Positions 33,701 to 45,700 of a DNA stretch of 64,000 bases are shown piece after piece. Position 1 is the stretch's first letter; every line of letters starts with the position of its first letter. The DNA comes from Heterobilharzia americana. Taxonomy: Eukaryota; Platyhelminthes; Trematoda; Strigeidida; Schistosomatidae. The notes beneath the pieces are model-generated. The model was given only the letters and a program-made list of their open reading frames with translations, did not search any database and was not told the DNA's origin. Location of the stretch: the NCBI GenBank assembly GCA_944470555.2, contig OX104127.1, forward strand, positions 153,961,776-154,025,775, given 5' to 3'. The position numbers and the translations under genes were made by a program.

Positions 33701-36700
33701 TCAACTACAGGCGGCAGTTGTGGCACAGACGAGGATGTCAAAGTCAGAATCGGAAAAGCAAGACAGGCGTTCATTAGCCTGAAACCAGTGTGGAGATCTT
33801 CTGCACTCAGCATGCGGAACAACATCCAGATTTTCAACACCAACGTCAAGTCAGTGCTTCTGAATAGTTCAGAGACTTGGTGCGTCACGAAAGGCATTTC
33901 CAATAAACTACAGACATTCATCAACAACTGCCTACGCTCGCTACTGGAGATCAGATGGCCAGAAAGAATAAGCAACAAGGTGCTCTGGGAACGAACCAAC
34001 CAAGAACCTATCACTCAACAAATATGCAGTGGAAGGAAGTGGAGATGGATTGGGCATGCACTGAGAAGGCCGACTGAGGACATCACGCGTCAGGCCCTCG
34101 AGTGGAATCCCTATGGGAAGCGACGAGTTGGACGTCCGAGGGTGACATGGAAGAGGTCGTGCGAGGAGGAAATGCGAGCTTCTGGGCTGTCGTGGAACCA
34201 GGTTCAAAAGATCTCAGAGAACAGAGGTCGCTGGAGACGTGCTACTGAAGCCCTATGTTCCACTAGGAACCCAAGGGTCTAATAATAAAATAATAATAAA
34301 AGGAATACATACACACATGTTCCCTTAGTGTGAGCCTTTACCAAGCTATCTAGTCGACTATTAATTGTTGTATTCGAAATGATAGGATCCATCCCTAGTC
34401 TTTTTATTTTCTATTATCGGTTAGTTATCCCCTTCCAATCTAATCCTAACTCTAATAATGATGGATAGCGGCTAGCAGTGGAATCCAGGATACGCATTTC
34501 GTCCTATTTGGGACTCGTCAGCTGGATGTACCCGTCTCCCAGTGAATGATGTTGTTCCCACCGGGATTCCAACTCGGGACCGATCGCTTCAAACGCCAGA
34601 GCGTTATCCACTACACCACCGAGCCAAGATAGCCACTTCTTGTGCGACGAGTATAGTTTTAGTATAATTGCTAGGATGAAATGCCCATCCTGGATTCCAC
34701 TGCTAGCCACTATCCATCTTTACTATAATTGAAACACAGGTAATATCGAGGCATCCCACAAGAACACATATGCCAATACAGACCGATCAATTCGGTCCAA
34801 TCAACGACGGTATAATACAAGCAACTATACTAATCCTGGCTCTGTTTGACATAAGTAAATGATTCACTTCATATTGCTATGCCTTAGTCAATGTCTTAGT
34901 CCGTATCATGAGTATATGTATTCTTTTATTGCACAACAGTATACAAAATCATGTATGTAGAGTAAAAAGCTGACTAGTCGTACGGAAAAATGAGTCTGTT
35001 TATCAACGATTGATAAAATATACCTTAATTCACGGGTTCAAATTCTCTGAAAAATTGAATCGTATTAATGCGTCCGAAAAATTTAGTACTATCCTTTGGT
35101 GCAAATTCTTTATTCATCTATGTACCTCCTCATGAAAACACAGATAGTATTGGTCAGCACTTTGATCTACTTCCATTGCTGGTACCGTAGTTCAAACGCT
35201 TTTTACTAAAGTGTACCAATGATGTTCCAGTTTAACAAGTTTTACTGACAAATAGACGAGTGGAGATGAGGAGTCCACTACATCCCATTCTAGTGGATAT
35301 CTTTATGGCAAACCTAGGAAGTACGAAATTTAAAGAAGTGATCGGAGAAAGATTTTATTCCACGTATATGGAAGACAATCTGAAATCACTGTGGAGATCT
35401 ACTGCACTCCAGTCAGCATAAGGGTTTTAAAAACTAATTCAGTCAAGTCAGTGCTTATATGTGATGATTGAGAGACTTGGCGTGTTGCGAAAAACATTCC
35501 CAACAAACCGCAGACATTCGTCAACAGCTACCACCTACGCTCACTCCATACTGAAGGTCACATGGCCAGAATAATGAGAATAAGCAACAAGGAACTCACT
35601 CTGACTGGCAACGAACCAATCAAGAACCTATCGCCCAACAAATATTCAGAAGAAGGAAGTGGGGATGAATTGGATTGGGCATACACTGAGACGACTATCC
35701 AGGGACATCACGCGCCAGGCCCTCAAGTGGAACCCAAATGGGAAACGACGAGTTGGGCGTCCGACGGTGATGTGGAGGAGATCGTGTGAGGAAGAAATGA
35801 AAGCTTGTATGTAGTCGTGGAGCCAGGTTCAAAAGACTGCAGAGAAGAGAGTGAAATGGCGATGTGCTACTGAAGCCTTATGTTCCACTAGGAACCCAAG
35901 GGAAAAATAATAATAATATGTGGAAGACACGTTTGTTGTGTTCAATAGTGCTCATGCTAATATTTAATTCACTATGGAGCATGAGAATAATGGCAAGTTT
36001 CGTTTTCTTGACACTCATACAACATAGAAGAGATGGCACTCTTCAAAGGTCTATTTATTGAAAAAGTACGTATATTGGGCTGTGCCTGAATCACAGTAGG
36101 TATTATCCAGTGATTTTCAAACGGACATTAGTTAGAAACCTGTTTTACAGAGTAAAAACGATATACTTCAGTGAAAAAATGGATGAAGAGTAACCAATAA
36201 TTGAGAAATGTTCAGAAACAACGGCTATCCGCAGTTTGTTAACAATTATAATAAGTGCGAATGAAATAATCCCGAAGATAACAATTGACAAAAGCCCAGT
36301 TATTTATTCGCCTTAAATTAAACGGCAGTGATATTACTGTGGCTCAGTGGCTTGAGATGGCTATCAACCACTGGGTCGTGGATTCGAGCCCCGCTTCACG
36401 TACCGATGTTCAGGCAGCCAGGTGGTAAGTATCACTAGCCCTCATACAATAGCTGTGGCTCATTGCTTACTGCATGAATGTGCACAAGATTGTTGAGTGG
36501 ATTTCGATTGCAAACAATACGTTCCCTACTGCAAACAAAAGTTGACAGTATTCCTTCCTGTTACCTCTAACTGCGTGTATCCACTTATGCGCAGCTGCTA
36601 AATCCGGTACATTGGAAATACAGAAAGAATGGCTTGCCTCGAATTTTCCGAGCGTATCCTAAAGAGATTACAACTTAGAGGAAACAAAAATGTTCACAAT

Positions 36701-39700
36701 GCAATCACCAGCCATATAGCATCATATCATCATCATTATCAACATAGGACCAGGCATTACTGCGTAACGGTCCGAGTTGCCACACCTCATATCAGCACAT
36801 CAAGTAAAAAGGTAGTGAGGTGAAGGATGAAGATAAGTGAATGCAGTCAAAAGAAATATAAAGTATGAGAAGAAAGGAAAGAGGAGTGACAAAATAGTGA
36901 GATTCGGTATAGCGTTGTTAAGATGAGTATAGTGTGTGTATACATCTGCGCCACTGACTTCGGTTCTGAGCAATATCACCTAGGTCTCCAACCACTGGTT
37001 TCTCTTGTCCCGTGGACCCCAACCACCTAGTCTGCATCGTCCTACATGGCTTAAACCAACAGTCAGAGACTTCATACATTGGTGCCATGTTTTAGTCTGG
37101 CCACCTCGGGCCTTTTTCCAGCCTGGACCCACCTCAGCCAACATTGTGTGACGAGGCAATCGGTGACTAGGCATACGTAGTACGTGTCCCAACCATCTCA
37201 GTCGATGAAGGTTCACAGTCATATAGCTGTCAAAGGATATCCAAGTGGATGTACTGAAGTCTTTTAAGAATGAAGTAGCTCAAGCCTCTGAAAGTTCGCT
37301 CAGGTTTTCGACATCAAATGCATTATACCTAATCTATGACCTTGAAAAGAAGCCGTTACCCATCTATTTTTGACTTCATAACCTGATTGCAAACTTTTAC
37401 TTTCAATAGTTCATATAATTCTTTTGTTAAATCTACAAATTAACTTTGGTTCTTAATTTGTTAAATCTTTTTTGATGAAGACCTGATTTGGTGTATTAAC
37501 TAGTTGAGTTGAAATCACTCTATTTTATATAACCTCTCTAGTCAGTACAGTTACCTGTTGACTTACATCATCTTACATTCTAATTTCTACAGTGGTTTGT
37601 TTCACTCCTGTTAATTTTCAAGAATCTTTAATTGCATAATGAGGGTAAACATAGGACTGATATGCTCTTAACTTTCTTCAAAGTCGTGATTCCTTACTGC
37701 ATTGTTGGTTTTTGTGTTCTGATAAGTGACTGAATGTTTATACTTAGGAAGTTAGAATATTTTAAACTTTACTATATCACATTATTTTTGATAATTATGG
37801 TTGTCAGAGGCTGAAAAAAACTGACGAAATAAAATGGCTTTATATTAGCCTACTTTAAACCGTTTTTATTTTTCTCAAAAAATTAATTAAAATAACCTGC
37901 ATTTACAGCATCATTCAGATTTACCATCTTTCACAGCAAATAATTAATATTGTTGTTTCGAGATGGTATTTACCATCCGTTATCTTCAGATTGTTTATTC
38001 TCTTACACAACTTCCTCTACTACGACATTACTCTTTGTATCCGCCTGTTCTTTGTGTACCACTGTAAAGTGTGGCAACTTGAGCTAATGCACCTATGTGC
38101 AAGGTTCTATGTTGATTTTGTCAGTCAATGTAACAAATACGAAAAGCATACCACAAGATTTTGTCAAATAATGAGAATATTTGAGATAGCCATTGTTTGG
38201 TAGACTGTAGTTACTGATAAAGGATGATAGTTGAAAGCGAAATGGAAATTTGAGTCACGGAAGTACAATAGCCAGAAATACATGTGCATAAGAAACGGAG
38301 TAACCACACTAGTCTTAGTCGACTGAACCATAAAATCCAAATATTGGGACGAAACAGAAACTTGACAGTTGGAGAGAGATTTGAACTCATAAGTTAGAAA
38401 CTAACTGCTTACAGTAATAACCAACAGTGTAATTCAAAATCTTGTTAACTCCCGACATAAGACAATTACTGCAGTCCCAAGAGATATTCTACTACTAACT
38501 TTTTACACGATATTAATACGAAACTTTCATGCAAGAACATGTCAGCGTTAAAACCACAAAGTGATACCATGCATAATCTTGGTAACTGCAGTCACATTCA
38601 AAATTCGAAAAAAAGGCAGTGACATTTTTCTAAGATTAGACAATATCAGGTATTTTAAATTGCTATATTGGTTAAAGATGTTCATGGCAATTTGAGACTG
38701 TGAGAAGAAAATTGAAAATAGGTTTGTTATCACATGGACCACTACATAGTCAGAGGGTTGAATATCTTTTAGACAAAAGTAATTGAGAGCATGACGATAG
38801 GGACTACCTGACACGTGAAACCGCGTGCACTGCGCGTGATAATTACGATTACACATTAAATGCCGTCAGGAGAGAAGGAGGAAGTAATATGAATCCTTAA
38901 AATATTGTTGATTAGGAATGTGTTCACAAAATCATCGAACCTAGTTACGCTCATTTAAAATATTCGCTGGAATTTGAAATAACGAAACGAAACGTACTCA
39001 GCCACCTTGTGCGTATCCACGGAGTAGGCGATGGGCCACACCTATTATGTTAGGGTTAGTGAACTACCTGGCTGCCCGAACCTCGATAGGTAGAGCGGGA
39101 TTGGAACGCGTGATCCACTGATTGATAATTATTTCTCTTAACCAACGAAACAAACCAACACACCACCGCTATCGGCATTTTCTTTTATTAATGTTGGTAG
39201 CTACTGTGCACGGATTTAAATGCTTCAAGAAGGTGTAGAAGCCAAAAGAGCAAACATAGCGCGTAACCTATTACGAGAGGTGTGCAGCTCTGTATATGCT
39301 TCAGGAAAGATATATATGGATAGTACAAAATACACGAATCTCCTTTTCTTACCCAGATGAAATAATACTGAAACCAACCTTTTTCAGAAGTACTGCCTAA
39401 CCACCCTCTGCTTTTGAAAAAAAATTTGTATCTAAGCGACTACTGACAGTTAACAATCATAAAAAAATATAAAGTCTGAAGAGAAAAATAAGTTACTCAC
39501 CCCATAAGCTCAACCAACGTTTCAACATGGTGTTCTGAACTCAATGCGATCACAGTCAACTGTTGTAGGTGAACTTTAATAAGGGCTTTGCCGATAAAAG
39601 TTGCACCGAAAAATGACCAAATGGTACTAAAAAGTGTCCACATGTTACGCCAGCTAAGTCGAATAGTGGATTAGGAATCTAAATAAAAGTGTAAAATTAT

Positions 39701-42700
39701 TTTGTATGATTAGCGTATAAACAGGATGAATATCAAGAAAATGTGTGTATGCACACACAGCTTTACTGTGGAAAAAAAATATATTACACGCTTTATGTCC
39801 AATATCTTCATATGCCTTAGATTACATCTGATGCGATTATTAAAGAAAGCAGCTACTCAATAGAAGTTGCTGACTTTTGATCAAACCTCACTCAGTCAAC
39901 TAAGTGAATACAAAACAACAGTTGCTAAGACAAAATATAGAAAACTTTTTCGGAACACATAACAACGATTTTGTCTTTTAGAAAGGTAAATGTTTATTTG
40001 ATAGTCTACGCATTGTAGCAAATATTGTAGTTCTGTACCGCGAAAAATACATCCCAATTAGTTCGATTCAAGTAATCTATTGACCAACCAGCCACCTAAT
40101 TCAAAACAATATACTGACCACGTTATAGAACTTTATTTCCTAACCTTAAAATAGAAAGGCAAAGTTACAGACAATGTGAATACGTGTCACGAATTCACAT
40201 GGTAATCGGGCAAAACCCTTGATAATTGAAGTGAAATAAAAATCTGGTCAGCAGTCACACCTCGTAGCTCAGTTGGTAGAGCACAGGGCCGAAATCCGGT
40301 GGTCGCTAGTTCGAATCCCGCTGTGGTCTAAATTTTCACTTCACCTTCATTCATCACCTAATATCAACACCAGCCTGTCAAACCACAGCTGTCTCAGATA
40401 TTCAAAATGACAATTAAAACCAAATTAAAATTAAAACCTATCAACAGTCACAGAGATCAGAACGTTTAACAACTTTTAGTAACAAAACAGAGTGATTTTT
40501 AACCAATGAAAACTACCTGTATCACACTGTTCAATTTATTACTGTATATAAAACAGATGAAATTAACGGAAAGTATGATTAATATTTACAACACCCAACA
40601 GCACAAAAGGTCTGGTTCTTTCAACAAACTGATTCCATACGCCACAAATACAGTGAAAACAGATGCATTTTCACAACTACTGTTAATATGTGGGTGCCTA
40701 AACAAAAGAACAACGCTCAAGTACTTTATATCCCTTGATGAAAAACTAACTGATGCTAAACGAATGAAAAAAAGCGAAGATTGTAATCGATATATGGTTA
40801 CTGACTTTCAAATTTTTAAGGACTTCGACATCAATGAATTCTACTTTTTGAGATTGTACTCTACCTTCTAGAAAGAATTTTTTGAAAATAACTTCAAATG
40901 TCCTACCAAATGACATTAGAAACCAGTCACACATGAGTACGTCACAAGAACAGCTCAATGGTAGTATGAATAAGCACGTCTACAATTACACCATTAAGTA
41001 CGGTAACAATGAAAAGGATTAGCTGACCTTGCCTTTTGTGTTTAATTTCGTTATTCATGACCTTCTTTTAACGCAGCAGTAAAGGTGCAGGGTGACAGTA
41101 GCAAAAATATACTATTAGAAGAAAGTATTTTCAACCTTTAGTTTGCAAACACTTACCTCACTATACGACAATATATAAGCTTCTCAAATTGCACTTAATC
41201 AGTTGACAATTAGTATCTGTGTGATACGTGCTTTGCATAAAAAGGGAAATACTTTTACTGAATTGACAGGAGCTCGTGTGTGTACTTTTAACTGATGGAA
41301 TTTTCTCTGGGTAGTTGCATGACTGATAGTAGGTGCGGGTGATAAGTGAAATTCCCGAAATCATATCGAAAGCCAAAGCGGAATACATCAATCTGAGTCC
41401 CATTTCGAGTTTGATGGCATTGAAGTGGTTGTGAAAGACCACATGTACAATGCATTGGTGAGTGCAGTTTTGCTATTTAATGCTGTGACACTATAACTTC
41501 CTTGGTAGGATCCGAAAGAAAATGTGACTCAGAAACGGTACCAGATATGATTCAAAAACAAAATCATTGGTGATTGTGGTGTGTTTTTGTAGTATATTCC
41601 ACGCTTGGATAGTAAGAAACACATGATCTATTTACCATGGATCCCATTGTTACAATTTAAAGTTCCTACAGTTAACTGAATTACTGACAAATATAGACAC
41701 TATTACTAAATAACCTCATCATCATTATCAAATTTCTCAAGTGTTTCAACCTGAAAGGTTGCTACACTCTCGTAAACTTTGGCGTAACTAATCCCGAAGA
41801 TCATTAAAGATGCGAATAGTGAGAATGAAAGTAACAACTAACCAATGGGAAATGAACTAGGTTTAGTAATTGGTCCTTCTCATTTGAACACAGATTTTTA
41901 GGCCTTTTACATTCTCTGCGTAACTCAGTATATACAAACATATCGTTTAGAAGTAACGGTAAACTTCGATCTTTTCTCCATATGCATGAACGTCAAGGTG
42001 TTTTACTACCACGTTGCTTCACTAAAGCAATAAACAGAATCAGTGAAATCCAACCCAAAATATAGCGTTATTTTTCAACAATCCAATTAAAAATATTAGG
42101 CCGAAGAAATTAATGTTGTACAAGCACTTATGATAGAAGTATAAAGAAATTTGGAAATCTGATATACGGAAATTACCAGCTCCGTGTAACATTAGACTCA
42201 ATTGCTAAGATAGTTTAAAAATAGAGTAATTATAGACCATCGGGTATATTTTGTTCAGATTAAATGCTGCGTAAAACATTACAAAATTGTTTACATTTTA
42301 AATCAGTAGTGAGGAAGGGGTGTGAATCAAATTTCTCAGTTACAATGCTTGAAAATGACAAACGATTACTCGTGATCAATGACCTAGCTCAAAAACAGCT
42401 TAACTACTCGCCACTAAACCTAAGTTTCTACTGAAAGAGACTCATCTGAATCATTTAACATGTACTAGTTATCTGAAGTTTTCTGGCTTAGAACATTACA
42501 GTGAATAGCAAATATATTGAGTGCAAAGAAATAATTATCATCATCATCATTATCAACATAGGACCAGGCATTACTGCGTAACGGTCCGAGTTGCCACACC
42601 TCATATCAGCACATCAAGTAAAAAGGTAGTGAGGTGAAGGATGAAGATAAGTGAATGCAGTCAAAAGAAATATAAAGTACGAGAAGAAAGGAAAGAGGAG

Positions 42701-45700
42701 TGACAAAGAAATAATAAACAGCATTTTACTCTTAGATAAACTCAGAATTTTTATAGCTCAGTATGAGGATGGTAACAGTTTAGTATTCTATCAGCCCTGA
42801 TATTTAGCAATGGACATTTCGTTTAATTTCAAGAAGTTAGCGTAGCATGTGATACTTAACAAATCACCCAGTTGATTTGTCTGGCTGAACGACTATTTTA
42901 TATTGGTTATATTGATAAAAGTAAGTTTTAGAAAAGTATTGGTTAGTTGAAGCTTATGGGTTTTCTGGTCAGTGTACGTACAGTAGCTCTATCGAATATT
43001 GCAACTACGGCGAGAAATTTAGAGTAGCCACTTGACGGCAATCAGTGAGAAGATCTAGACCTAAATTTTTCACTTCGTGATACTCATCAGCAACGTGTAT
43101 TCGTAACTTCAAAAGAACTCATGCTTAGGAAATCCCAACTGGAGTCAAGCAGTGTTACTGTCAGGCATGTCACCACTGAGTTATTCGAATGTTTCGTCTT
43201 TCTGTGCAGCGAACACCTATATGTTCCTCACCAACCGATTAAAAAACAAATGAGAATGAACGATGAAAAAGATCTCACCTATTTAACCCTCAACATTAAG
43301 CGTCACCATAGTAGACAGGTTACACAGAACAGCTAAGTAGCTGAGAGCACATAAGAAGTCGTCAATAAACTGACTAGACAGTCTCCACATCTTCCTTAGA
43401 GAAAGACTTCATTACTGTATATTGGCAACCATTTATTTCCTTGTTGATGCTGCTCTACTTATCTCCAGCAATTTTCGTTTTAATTTCGACTTCTAAACGT
43501 GCATTTTTAAAAAGTTCACTAAAATACTGAAGGTACTGCACAAAACACTTGTGAGAAGGGTACAAGACCACATCATTTTTCACTGTTCATCGGGTTACAC
43601 GAGGTGTCTCTGGTTACTGGGTTCGAATGATGTTGTCGGTCAAAACCACTAAAAATTTATTTTGTACCCAATTTAACCAGAAAAATGCTTGCTTGATTCC
43701 CATTCACAAAGTTTTGATACTGCTTACAATAGACTCGATTCCTTACTATGAGATTAGCGCCAAACAGTCATATTTTTAAAAACAGCGATATCCCTTGGTT
43801 TGATCAATCTTTATACTAGGAAACAAGATACAGAAACCAGTTGCTACTGCGTAACTTAGCTTATCAACCGGGAGTGACAAGCCCCGAAGAATATTATACA
43901 ACTAATTATCTGTCCACATGAATTAATGCAGTGTCTCGCCTTTATGTAGTCCTGTCCAAGTCTCATACTAATGCAATCTTACCGCAGGTTACAAATGCCT
44001 CATAATATCGAAGTATCTGCATAGGAACCCATATGCCAAAAGAGAATGATCAATTCGATCCATTATAACAGCAGAGAATTACAAGTATCGACAAATAATA
44101 ATACCTCATTAAATTTTGAGGGAGTTGTGGAGATTTGGAAATATTTCAAGTTGTTATTCATCGAAGACTGACATCAGTTGCAGGAACAAAGGAAACCTGG
44201 AAACATGGAGCATTGGATTCTGACCCAGTGGCTCAATGGTAACGCGCTGGCCGCGGAACCTGAAGGTCGCGGGTTCGATCCCTGCTGGTGGGGTCGTGGG
44301 TGCGCACTGCTGAGGAGTCCCATACTAGGACGAAACGGCTGTCCAATGCTCCCAGGTTTCCTTTGTTCCTCCAACTGATGTCAGTCTTCGATGAATAACA
44401 ACTTGAAATACCTCATTAGATGGTTAGCTTTCCGGGCGTATTTCAATGTATTGCAAATGATAACTTTTTTTTTCTAAGTTCTTAATTCCGATAGTTAAAT
44501 ACTGTACAACAGCGTACAAACTAGATGAACACATTGAGCACATGGTGCCTTGGAGCAGAACCGCAGAAATGAAACAGTAATCCAAATGTATTCAGACTAA
44601 GATTAAACTACGTTTTGAAAAAATTGAGAACCGAGTTTATACGATTCATTGTGCTACATATCTTCAATTGCTTACATAAGGCATATGAATTACTTCAGAA
44701 CAAACAAAACAAACATTTGGCATACTCAGATGTACGTTGCTGTGGTTATACAACTAAAATGACGTTGAACATGATGAAAGCAGAGTTCCAGTGATTACAT
44801 CACTATAATATATTAGTAGAGTTTCCTAGTTGCAGATGGTTCCGATTACGTAGGAAGTAAATGGACTCCAATTGACTTAGTTTTAAAGAAATATTGCGTC
44901 CTATTATCAGTTCTAAACAGATAAGAGTGGAGTAACCACTTAATTTTCTAGACAAACGAAGCAGCACAAAGAGTGAGACATTTATATCCACTTGGAGAAT
45001 CGGAAACTCTCGTATCCATGGTCAACTAAAAATAATCTTGCCCAAGTATACCAATTTAGATTTCTTGATTACTTTGTACACCTGATGGATGCAAAAGTAC
45101 TTCCATAGCAGTGACGAGAACCGCAGCACAGGGATCTCAAAAAGGAATGAAAAGTGATTTTCCTAATAACAGATCCTGTAGTCAGTCAATGACCATCATG
45201 AGTAACTCTCCAAGCTGCATCAACACATCAAGGTGGAATGCAACAAGATGAAAGACAGAGAAAAGCGAAGAAAGTAGTCAAAATTTATAGGAAGTCATTA
45301 ACAGAGAAAAAGAAACAATGGAACAATGACGAAATTCGGTATGAAGACTAAGATGAAAACAATATATGAATGTATCCACATCAGTGAGATCAATTCTAAG
45401 CCATATCATTTACAGTCTCACAACACTGATTTCAGCTATCATGTCGAATCCCAACGAGAAAGTCTACTTTTCCTAATTAGACTCAAGACTTCATAGATTC
45501 ATATCACGTCTTAGTCTGGCAGCCCCTAACCTTTTTCCATCCTGACCCAACTTCAGCTAATTGTGCGACAGAACAGACAATGATTAGGTATGCGTAGCAC
45601 ATGAAGCACATGAAGATTCGTACCTTCATCAAATGGCTTCCTTCTTCAGCCAAAAACTCTACGCCTGACTTCTATGTTACTGACGTCGTGGCACTACAAC

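Noticed and set aside
33563..34282. Host gene encoding a 239-residue Gln-rich protein
   Set aside because: The sequence is the C-terminal part of an RTE-like reverse transcriptase, bounded by a target duplication.
40258..40330. Functional tRNA (GAA anticodon, Phe-like)
   Set aside because: The A and B boxes fit, but acceptor, anticodon and T stems do not pair; it is tRNA-derived repeat sequence.
40506..40871. 121-codon ORF as a gene on the strand opposite VMP1
   Set aside because: Low-complexity, AT-rich, no domain, and an overlapping ORF exists on the other strand; chance is more likely.
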